NCBI RefSeq assembly: GCF_033958435.1
Contig: NC_134137.1
Coordinates: forward strand, 239,986,501-240,050,500
Direction of reading: 5' to 3'
Length of the DNA: 64,000 bases
From: Carettochelys insculpta
Taxonomy: Eukaryota > Chordata > Testudines > Carettochelyidae
Under the pieces are notes generated by a model, which saw only the letters and a program-made list of their open reading frames with translations, did no database searches and was not told where the DNA came from. A program made the translations under genes and the position numbers. Positions 13,101-25,100 of the stretch are shown in pieces. How positions within the stretch are numbered: the stretch's first letter is position 1; each line of letters starts with the position of its first letter.

Positions 13101-16100
13101 CCATATTAAGCTAGCTCTTTGTTCGACAGAGTAAATCTTTATTTTCTTCCATAGTATTTAGAATACGTCCATAAAAATGCTAACACTGGTGTGTATTATA
13201 TGTAGAAGCTCATACTACACACCGGGTGAATATATTTTTAGACTGAAAACCAGGTCTGCCAGTAGAAAATGGCATTTATTCTTTTGCATTCACATTACTG
13301 ATTTTTTTGGTCCTTGGGGGCATTTTTTCACTGCATCCTTGGAGGCTGGCTTATAACTTTACCCCCCAACTCTGACTAGTCATCTTGGCTACATCTACAC
13401 GAGAGGGTTTTGTTGACAAAACCCGTGGTGCATCTATACACAAAACTCGGCACTTCTGCCAACAGCGTTCTGCCCCTTTGGGATGAAGAAGAACACTTTT
13501 GTCGGTTGTTTCTGTGACAAAAAAGCTGTATAGGTGCTCCAGGGATCCATTTGTTAATAGATGGGTCTTCTGGTTCATCAGCCATCCCCATTTGCTGAGC
13601 TTCCATTTGGCTGTTCTGTCACTTTTCCAATCTGCTTTTGTATGGTGAATATGATCTGTCAACAGAAGTTTTTCCAGCAGATCTCTCCTGACAGTAACTT
13701 CTGGCAACCCATCACTGTAGTGTGGATCCAGCCCACAGGTATAACTAGGGCATCTGTCACTCTCCGAGCAGGCCTACCCTCGAAATACTGCATTGGCACA
13801 GCTGAACCAATGCAGCTCTGCCACTGTAGCACGGCTGGTGAAGATGCTGTATGCCAATGAGAGAGCACTCTCCCCTCAGCATACTTACTCCAGCTCTGTG
13901 ACAGGTGGAAGCTATGTTGGCAGGAGAATGTCTGTGGCTGGTAGCACAGCATGGACAGTGCTTAGGTCATTGTAACTTGTACTGTTTGGTGAGGGTCTTT
14001 TTCAAAACCCTGAATATTAAAATTAGATCAATTTAAGCAGTGGTGTGGACCTGCCCTAGTATTTAAGTGCTAAATGCCAAACTACATTAAGATGTACCTA
14101 ATGCAGTGCTTTCCAACTTTTTCACAAGTGTGGACCCCAGCCATTCATGGACTCTCATCAAAGGCAATTCTAGCTGCAATGTACACGTCATCAATGAAAA
14201 AGGAAACCTCAACATAGATTTTTCAGCAGCAGTTAATAGTGTTATTGGAGGATATTTAATTTACAATTAATAATTGATCATAACCTAGAAAATGAGTTTT
14301 AAATAAAAATTATCATTGCAACTTATTTATCTTCCCCCTCCCCCACACCCCCTGCAACACCCTCGCCGACCCCAGGTTGGGAACCACTGACCCAGTGGAT
14401 TCAGCTCCCACTTCTCCCTGGATTGGTAGCTCTGTTCTGTGAGAAAGAGGAGCCATGGGAGCAGGGGGCTGGACTGGTTTTGTGGTTGATGGTCCTGCAA
14501 AACAAAGCTTCCTCCTCTGCCTTGTTGTTCTCATTTCTCTCACATTCTACTCACTGCATTTTTCCTCACTTTCCCTCTCCACTCCTCTTTTATCTTTCTT
14601 CCTCTTCTTTATTCTCCCTTCCTTCCATTGATTTCTACTCCTGCTCCCTGCCTCCTTTGCTCCCCTTCCCCTCCCATCTTCCTCCCCGACTCCCTGCTCT
14701 GCCCTCTTGTAATGGCTCTGCTGTTTCTGTCCGCAATGTTTCTCTCTCTTCCCTAATGTCCAGCCAGTGCCCCCATGGCCCCGATGCACTTACTGTTCTA
14801 ACCCAAGAGTGCATGTCACTCCTTTTTCTGACTCACAACAGCTAAAATGTGGATATGGTGGTTTCTTGCTAATGAAAAAGCATCAAAAGCCCCAGTGAAG
14901 AAGCACAGAAAATAGGAGCAAGATGGGACACAGCAAGTTAAGTCCAGGTGAGATGCCTTAGGATTCCACTGAGATATGACCAAAAATTCAATATACTTAT
15001 TCAGGATAGCTCCAGAAAACCAGGCTAAGCCTACTAAAGTGGGACATCTGGTCACAACTTTTACCTTGATAGAAATATGGAGGTTAGCACAACAATAAGA
15101 TAATTAAAGATTTAACTTTTGCATATGAAATTTTTCACTGCCCTCAGTCTTGCAAATCTGCAGATTTCCAGTTCTAAATAAAACATTGCAAGCAGACATC
15201 CAGGAAAACAAAATGTACAACAGTACTGGTGGGTGCCAAGACCTGAGCAGGAAATGTCAATTCACTATGTAAAGAAGACAGCGGGCTTACCTTCAGGACA
15301 GTGCACATGGCATCCTTCTACACATTGCAGAGGACATGCCAGAGGTTCAAAGTGCTGGCACGATATAGGGCAGGCAGGTCCACAGCTGTTGTATCTCCAT
15401 TCACACTGATACTCCAACTCACGCTTGTTCAGATCCTCACAACTTTGTGCTAATCAATAAGAAGAACCAGTGAGAAAGGTCATTTCAGATGGGCATTCAC
15501 AATGGCTGTGGGATCCCAGGTAGAAGAGTAATTTATTATAGAAAGACCAGTGGTTGGCCATATATTCAGCCATCAGCTGACTGAAGCTAGCAAGTCTTTG
15601 GTTTTCCTTACTGCAGTAACTCCTGCCAAGCCATTACCAGGGACATCACTCAGCTGTCTGGTACTTACGACACAGAGTTGATGATCTCCAGTGAACAACT
15701 GCACCTTTTTGTGCACAGATATGGGCATAGGCAGCGATCGCATCACAGAAACAAGCGCAATCCCCAATGGACTCACAGGTACAAGTATCATACATGCAGA
15801 TATCCACATATGGCTCAGGATTAACCTAAAGGAAGAGTTACACAATAAGAATTCATTTCACACTTCTCGTGTGTTGTGAACAAGACACGAGAAGTCATTC
15901 TCCTGCTCTACTCTGCACTGGTTAGGCCTCAGCTGGAGTATTGTGTCCAGTTCTGGGCACCGCAGTTCAGGAAGGATGTGGAGAAATTGGAGAGGGTCCA
16001 GAGTAGAGCAACAAGAATCATCAAAAGTCTAGAGAACATGACCTTTGAAGAAAGGCTGAAAGAATTGGCCTTGTTTAGTTTCGAAAAAAGAAGATAGAGG

Positions 16101-19100
16101 GGGGACATGATAGCAGTTTTCAGGTATCTAAAAGGGTGTCATAAGGCAGAGGGAGGGAACTTGTTCTTCCTTGCCTCCGAGGATAGAACAAGAGGCAATG
16201 GACTTAAATTGCAGCAGGGGAGGTTCAGGTTGGACATTAGGAAAAAGTTCCTAACTGTCAGGGTGATCAAACACTGGAACGAATTGCCAAGGGAGGTGGT
16301 AGAATCTCCATCACTGGAGATATTTAAGAAGAGGTTAGATAGATGGCTTTCAGGGATGGTCTAGAAAGTGCTTGGTCCTGCCATGAGGGCAGGGGGCTGG
16401 ACTCGATGGCCTCTCGAGGTCCCTTCCAGTCCTACTCTTCTATGATTCTATGCCTCTTGTGCCTCTAGACAGACTTGCCCATCTGACTTCCACTGAAATC
16501 ACTAGAGGCCATTCCCTGACATGAATGGAAGTATGACGACACCAAAGGTCAGGACCATCCTGAGCTGGGGAGGCAGGGCCCAGGCCAGCCCTCTTCCCAC
16601 ACCACTGCCCAAGCGTGGAGCCCGAGGCAACTTCCCCCCACCCACTCCACCGTTATCCCGACCCCCTCTATAACCAGCCTGTCTGAGGATTACGTGGGAG
16701 GGGGGCAGGCAGCAGAGAGCAGGAGCAGCAGCCGCCGCGTAAGGGGTTACTTCCCTGCCTCCATCTCCCCCCACACAGCACTTTGTCACATCCTCCTGGC
16801 CCAATGAGCCCCAATTCTCGGTATGGTGAATGTGGTGGTGGAGACCGAGGGGAAGCAACCGCCTACAGCTGCTGTGGCCTCCCACGCCTACCATTCACAC
16901 TCTGCTCCAGGTAATTTTCCTCCCCACATCTATAAGACAACTGGAGTGGTCACTGCGGGTCCTCCAAAAGTGCAAGACTTGGTAAGGCTGCCCCACCTTG
17001 TCCTATCAATGGGATGGCTCTGCCCAAGGTCATAAAACATAACCAACCCTTCAAGCAAAGTCTACAGTTTCTAGGAAGCATTAAATGGTGAGAAACACAG
17101 AGGCATATTTAAACATTTTGGACCTGATTCTTTTCCACACTAAGGCCCTTCCATCCCTCTCTAACAGCGTAACAAGGCCCCAGGATAGATGTGAATTGCA
17201 CACTGTCACAGAAATATAAAGAGCCCTGTGCATAGGTGAGAATCAGGCCCTTTAGTGAAACATAAAGCTTCTAATTTCTAAACATAAGTCAGAGCTTAAG
17301 GCCACAAGCAGTTGATCTAGTGTGACCAGCTGTACCTCACAGGCCATCAACACCTCCTGGCACCCACACACAAAACCCAACAACCAAAAAACCACCAAAG
17401 TATTACAGCCCTCAGGAGACTAAATTCATTGTGCCTCAGGCACAGAGTAGGAGGGACCAAAGTGCATCAGTGCCCCAGGCTGTTGCAATGGCAGGGAAAT
17501 GCTTAAGTGATCTGTACCCAACAAATCTGGCAAGTGACCCACACCTGTATTCATGAGGATTCTTCCTTTTCAACTGACAAAGCTTAGCGGTTCCTGCTGC
17601 TTAACAGATTAAATATCACAATAATGAAAGGGACCAGAGATTTCACTCCCTGACCTTCTTTTGTATATACTTCTAGTTATTGTGTGGAAGAAAGAAAACA
17701 AAGGTGGGGGGTGGGATGTTGATTCAAAGTCCAATGAAATCAATGGAAAGACTTACATTGATTTCCCTGGGATTTGGGTCAGGCCCAAGTGATTTCACCA
17801 TCCATCATATTAAAAACCACTGGGGAGGCAAAAATTAAATTTTGCTTCCAATTAATTGATTGTATTAGCTTGATTAAATGAAAAATATTATAGTGTCTTT
17901 TCCAAATGAGTGTTATGCCCTCCCCTGAAATACTGGGTGCAGTTTTCTTTACCCCGCTTCAAAAAGTTTCAGTGGGAACAGACAGAATTCAAAGACTAGC
18001 ACCCAAAATGATAAGACATGGGGGGAAAAAATCTGTATAAGAAGAGACTGAAGTTCACGTGACCTGTTTAATACACAACGGAGATAATAAAAAATCTACC
18101 TTATGAGAACATGATGAACATTAGAAGTAGCAAATGAGATGTTCCTGTATATTGTCTCACAGAATATATGATTGAGAGGACATCCAGTGAAACAAAAGCA
18201 AAGGATACATAACTGATAAAAGGAAAGGATTGTTTGCATGGTGCACAATTCATCCATTGCTGCAATATATCCAGAAGACAAAGAGCTCAGTAGGTTTCAA
18301 GAAAAAACAAACACCTATATAGATAGAGAGAACATCCAGCACTTAATTAAATCAGGGTGTTCTAGTCGTGGAGGTGAGGTATTTGGCTTTGCTGTTGTGT
18401 TTTTGTGCTAAGACATAAATCCACATACAACAAGGACAGATGTCAACTAACTGCCAGAGGGCTAAGGTGAAATTTCCTCCATGGGCCTGTTATTCAGTGA
18501 ACAGTCCACCAGGAATGTCACTTGCACCTTCCTCAGTAACATCTAGTAGCGGCCAGTCTCAGCAATGGGATACCAGAATAGACAAACTGTCTCAGCTGGT
18601 TCCTATGTGAAATGAGAAGTCTTGTGGCACCTTATAGACTAACGGATATTTTGGAGCATAAGCTTTCATGGGCAAAGACCCACTTCATCAGATGCATGTG
18701 TAGGGGGGTGGTTTCAGAGGGGTATTTAAAGAGTGGGGTCCCAGTAAAAGGGAGGGCCAGAGCTGGCAAGGTCTGTTCAGCAAGGTACAAATGGCCCAGT
18801 ATCAATAGTACTTATCAAAAGAGGAAAAAACAAGTCAGATCAGACGGGGGATGTGAGCCTTTGTTAGAGTCTAATGGGGACAAAGGCTCACATCCCCCTG
18901 TCTGATCTGACTTGTTTTTAACTCTTTTGATAAGTACTATTGATACTGGGCCATTTCCACCTTGCTGAACAGACCTTATCACCTCTGGCCCTCCCTTTTA
19001 CTGGGACCCCACTCTTTAAATACCCCTCTGAACCCCCTCACCACTCATGCATCTGGCGAAGCGGATCTCTGCCCTCAAAAGCTTATGCTCCATAATATCT

Positions 19101-22100
19101 GTTAGTCTGTAAGTTGCCACAAGACTTCTTGTTGTTCTCGAAGCTACAGACTAACATGGCTACCTCTCTGATATGTGAAATCGGTCAGCATCACCTTTTT
19201 CATCTTAGTATCTGAGATGCTGTCACAAGCAATAGCAGATTGGCAGGTCATATAGCTGAAAGCACTGTAAGCACCGTCCATCTAGGAATGGAAGACAAAA
19301 TACTTACCAGTTTTTTGCATTCTTTGAAGAGCTCACTGGTCAATATGCTGCATGAAGTTTCCACCATCACTTGCTTCATTATGTTGCCATTGCATAATGA
19401 AGTAGCCACAGTCTGCCCCTGTGGGAGCTTAATGTTACAAGACACAAGAAGAAATTATCATGTTAGCCCTGACTCTAGAACATCATGATTTTTACTTAAT
19501 CAGGTATATATGGCTACCTCTTAACATGAGGCGTTTTTATGAAACCATTTGCTTGGGAAACACCATGGCAAGAGCCAGAAGACAGGACTGGAGGTGGAAA
19601 GAAGAGAAAGACAAAAGGCAAAGCTACCAATGGGCAGAGGAGATTGAGGAGATAGGCAGCCTGCAGCAAATGAAGGTGGCATTGGGTTGCAGAACCATTT
19701 TGAGAGAATGAGGAGAGAGAACTAGGATCTGGGGAACGGGTGACTTTGAATTTGGCAGACTTTAAAGGGAGCCTGTTCTTAGTGTGCTTGGAAACCCATT
19801 CACATACTATGATGGTGCCCAGGTTCAAGCCATGGTGTCACACCTGCAGCTTGCCTTGTCTAGGTGCCTCATGTAATGACACATACACACAGGATGCTTA
19901 CTTTTAGCATAGCCAATTGTAAGTCATTAGTTATCTTAAGATGTTAATGCAAGTCCAGTCCTGCTCCCACTGCAGACAATGGCAAAACTCCCACTGACTT
20001 CAAGGAGAAAAACAAAAAAAAAAAGAGTAGACCCCCAAATTCCTAAGAATCTGCAAATTCTTATTATGACCAATTCAATGCCCATGGCTTTGCCCTCTCT
20101 CCCTTTCCCATCAGAGTTCTCTTTTTAGCATAATCATTTAATCATGATAAATTTTCCTCAATCCAACTCCTAATAGCAGACTCCTATTTCTGAATCCCAT
20201 GCCCCCATGCACTTTATTTACTAGGAACCTTCTTAACTTGTGATACTCAAATGCATCTTGGACTTTAAATCCCTCTTCATCTTACAAAAAACACCTTGCA
20301 AAGATCATAGGAATCTAGTGGTGAGTATGCAGTTCAGAAAAGATGAAAAAACACTGAAAACCACCAAGGGCTAGCAAATGCTCAAAATGGACAGACTGTG
20401 AAGGTTTGGATGATGGGAAACCAGAGGCTTATCTGAACTTTTCCTTTCTGGAAAAGCAGTTAGAAATGCTGAGAATTCAAACTCTCACATAACATTTCCA
20501 TTTATAGCTGGGTCTCCTGCATCTGAGCTGGCATGCTGTGAGAACAGCCTCTGTCACACGATTCGGCTGTTTGAACATTTGTCCAAATGCAAGGAACACA
20601 GAGGTCTTAGAAAATGTAAAGTGGTTAACTGAACTTTCATCAGAGCTCAGAAAATATTTCAGTTGGGTGTGAATTCTGGAAAGGGGTTAGTTAGTCTGTT
20701 TTCCTCCAAAGCTGTTCAGCACTCCCTAATTAACGTAGTAGCCATTAGGTAAACAGTTTTCACAGTCACCTTTCTGACATCAGCGCAATGTGGACTGACT
20801 TTCCAGGAATTCCCAAAGTCAATTGGATCCACTTCAAGATGCTTATTGCTGCTGGTCAAATCATTGTTTTGGATGCCATCAAAATTCCCACACAGACCAC
20901 ACACTTGATCCTTAGACGGAAAGAAACACAAACATATAAATCTTCTACCTTTAAACTAACTTGCAGTCTTTTTATTCTTGTGCACAATAGATGCAAGACT
21001 AAACCAATGTTCCCTGTAAGCTGGACAGTTGAGTGACCGCCCGGGAGCAGCTCAAATACCACCTATCTAAGTAGCAGAGCACCCACAGCACTTGCAGCAG
21101 CCAGCATGTGTTTCTATGCCTTAGTGCACATAACAAAATTTATTTTGCACATAGATGGAAAAAAATTAGAGGGAACACATGACTAACCTATGCCTCATAC
21201 CTTATAGGTGCACTACTGCAGGCAAAGGCCTTGAGCCCCCATTCCCACCATACCAACACAGAGAGCAGCAGGAGTAATTTGTACCCCCAGCAATAAGAAA
21301 GGGACACAGGCTCTCACTGCCTGTTCTGACTGACTCTACAGGGAGTGCGTCTGGGCAATTCATGAATTTAACTTCTGCTGTCCAAGAGGGTCACTGCACT
21401 GTGGGGAGCACTAGCAAAGCCTGATCAGCAATGCATTCCCTCCAGCTCCCAAAGTAAACTGCCCCTTTCAGCTCAACGCACTGAGCGCACGATGCCTAAA
21501 CGCTCCTCCTCCTTCTCCCTTCCCAGCGTGGCTGAATTACTGACAAAGATAACTGAATCCTTAGTGTTGAACCACTGGAGAAAAATGTTAACCAATAGTG
21601 TATTAGTAAGAAAGCCCTTTAGTTTTTAGAGAGAGGGCCTAATGCTTTACATGATTCTTAGTGTGTCTCGATAAGCACTGTCCTAGAGAGAAAGAAAAGT
21701 AATGTAAAATGGTACTTACTCTGAAATGTTCTTTCAAGATAACAGAGACACCCATGGCCAGATCCCAAGTTACAGCCATTCCTTTGCCCAGCAAGAGAAT
21801 GTAATAGCGCCCGGACTTCAGGACTTCAATGTTGGTTTCATTTCTAAGAGGCTGCTTGATATCCACCTAAACAAGAAAACCACAGTGTGCTAGGAACAGC
21901 AAGCTCTGAAACCAGGTAGTTTCCCTCTGTGCTGCACGTACCCACTAATGAAGGGCACTTTTGAGAAGTACTGCAGTGTGGTTAGTTGATTGTTGAGTGA
22001 CAGCCCATTGCTGCTGCTGCAGCGCATCCTACAGGCATGTACTTATCGGTAGCACACAGTGCTGAACACAAAGTCAGGCATCCCAAACAGAAACCTTCCT

Positions 22101-25100
22101 ATGGATAAATTATTCCTGTAACAAAACAACTTGGAATGGTACAGGAAACAGGGATGGAAACACGTTTGTTTCCTTCTGATTGCTGGTCATCAGTATTTGA
22201 GTGAAGTAATTTTCCCTGAGCACCAAAAGAATCACCTTTAAATAGAAAAGGATGACAAGGTAAATTCAGCTAAGTCACCTGAGTGGCCAGTTAAACAACT
22301 GACAGAGATCAGTGTCAGTTTCCTTTTTTAGAAACTGAACCAGTCATCAAATCCTGATTCCTTCAATAGCAGCAACAAGAATTAACGTGGTCAAATTAGC
22401 ATCAACAAAGTTCATTGAACTTTTTCCATATTAATGCTGGACTCAAGAGACAGGTTTTTGACTCAAAGTAGTGGAAGACTTGCTCCCACAGCCATGTGAA
22501 AGGGAAGCCCCAGGTCTTTGAATTTTTTTAACCAATTAACTTTTCCATTGCTAACACTTCCCCGTGCCCTCTCCTGCCAGTCTTCTGTGGTTGGCACATT
22601 TTCTGCCCATGTTTCACAGCCTCCAGCTATTAATCAGATGAAAGACTCATTTTAAATGTTTCCTTTCCAAAGGGAACCCTAACAACATCATTAGCCATTG
22701 CTTGGAGAAAATCTGGAATAGCTATTTGTTTAAGTGCTGCTAAGATGCTAATTCAAAACGATGAAATAGGGGAAAGGGAGCAAGTCCTCCAACAGGGTAC
22801 AAACACATGTTAATGTAAGAGACAAGTAGTACACTAATTCAATGAACAAAGGGAGTGCTCTCCATCCTCTCCCCAGCTTGAGTAAGCATTGCTCCCCCAT
22901 AGCTCCAGTTCCTTGGCAAGTGTATTGAGAGACCCCCATTCTCTTTCAATTCTCTTCAACAATGGATTACAAGGAAGGAGCACCCATCCCCAGAGGCGGC
23001 CTGATCCTGCAGCCATTAAAGATCTCCTAAGTGCGGGCTTCAACTTCCTCCAGGGAAGCATCATAAGAAACAAACTAGTTCCATGACACCACACTTTAGA
23101 GGGAGGAAGGGGTTAGAAGAAGACGACCCAAAAAGCAATGACACTGAAATCCTTAAAGTCACCAAAGGCTCCTTAAGCCTCCAATAAAATGGTCTCAGAA
23201 GACTTTAAGGAGAATAGGAGGCAAGGATGCCAGAAAAGTTAATAATTATAGTTGAATGGAAATGTACAATAAATCCTTCAAAGGTAGAAATTAATTGTAA
23301 CTGAAGCCAATTAAAAAGAACAAATCTAAGGCAGGCCCTCCTTTGCCTCCACCGGGCCCCATAGAAACCTGAATGGAGATCAAGGTGAAAAGGTAATTGA
23401 CAGCAATTCTCTGTGCCAGAGTGCCATTCGAGGAGATCGCTTCAGTACCTCCAATTCTAAACCATTCTGCATGCTTCTCCTTGAGTGAAATTTTTATTAA
23501 CTCAGATTACCCTTTTGGAATCACATTTTCTGGTCTTTTTTCTGCCTCCTTAAACAGGTAAGCTCATGAAGTTTGAGCTGCACGGTGCTTGCCTTATAAA
23601 GAGTGAAAATGTGAGATGGCCTGAGTTTTAAATCGTCTCTCTATATTGCTTTGCTTCCTGACCCTCTTCCTGGGTGGCTGAGCCAATACAGACAAACCTG
23701 CAGGTGCAGGGGGCCCTAGCTATGGTCTCTACTTGAAACAATTGTAACAGAGAGGTAGCTGTGTTAGTCTGTACTCCACCCATGCAGTGTTAGCCGGTTC
23801 TGCACAAGTTCTGAAGACAATAGGCTGCTTGTGCTCACCAAGGGCTCTGCAGTGGTGATAACTGGAAGCCTTTGAGAAACTGGGATTTTTCCCTCTTTAC
23901 AACTTTCTTTGAAGGAAGAGTTTCTGGCCCACTCAGTGGCACAGGAATCTTCCATCTACTACTTCCTGCCTGGCACACATAACTCACGGCCCACGTCTGA
24001 CGGGTCCAAACTTCTCAGCAGTCATGACATACCAACATAAGGCAGTTAGGTGTTAAGGGTAGGCTAATATTGCACGTTAAATCTGGAGCATTGAAGACAG
24101 TCTAATGGCTTTGCAGAGCACCTCAGCTTGCTGGAACTGGCTGTCCTTTAAAGGAGTACTGGCCAACTGGTGGCTTTCTAATCAGATCCCTAACTAAAAA
24201 TTCCTTAGCAGTATTGCCAGAGGAAAAATACAGTCTTTTGTTACTGGGATAGGGTGGACTGCAGGGAACTGAAAGAAACTCACTATTAGCACAGTCTGCT
24301 GAGAACCTCCTGTTAGGTCCCATGTACCTGCGCTTCTCACGGGCTTGAAAATGAGGTGAGAGCTCTCAGCACTACCTCACAATCAGCGTTCAACATAATT
24401 AAGACCTCAAGGTAATAAACTCCACCACAGAAGCCATATGTAGTGCAAAACACCAGCTGTATTGAACCTACAGACTTATGATGAGTAATCCCTACTTACA
24501 CTCAAAGAGATGGCACCCTATATAGTTTAGGGATTTACAGATATACAGCTGCTACTACTTTTCTTACATTGAATTCTCATAACATTGTGCAAGATTAGAC
24601 TAAATCTCAGAGAGCAGGGATAGTGCCAACATTTAGATGACTAGATCCTAGAAGGGGCAATCCATTTGTGAAGAAGGGCAGATGTGCCCTGAAAAAAAAA
24701 TCCTTTCATTTGAAGTCTGCCTTGTGTTTGTTCTACTTCTATTTTCTCTTTACGAATGCACTACAATTTGCACTTGACTCCTCCAATTTTTTTTCTCCAG
24801 TTTAGGAAAAGGATATCCCCTATCTCCCCCTCTGTTCAACATTGTGGATTTTTTTTTCCTCCTGCTCACATTTGAGTATTTTCTCTTCCATATAATCACA
24901 AAATCAGTCTTGTCTTTCAAAATTTAGACAAGGAACAGAGCTGGTCAAAGTAAAATTGGAAGATTAACCTGAATCACGGCTGTATGATATTTATGGAGGG
25001 TCCTTGCCCAAATCATGAAGTAGTAAGCTTTTACTGTGCTTTAGTATTTGAAGATCTATTCCAGCAGACCAAAAACCACTGAGAAGTGGCAGGTAGCAGT

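Larger units (their letters stand above)
12977..15290 (-). other. VWF intron 26
   Basis: 2314 bp. A transposon-like block (13387-14056) and a hAT MITE (14104-14389) fill the first half. 14505-14715 is a C/T-rich tract on plus (A/G-rich in the transcript). 14720-15290 holds nothing recognised. Confidence 0.7.
15826..19307 (-). other. VWF intron 24
   Basis: 3482 bp. CR1 fragment, GC-rich repeat, degenerate LINE and a 558-bp palindrome are listed separately. 17040-17900 and 18350-18600 show nothing recognised apart from a C/A-rich patch near 17360-17400. Confidence 0.75.
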
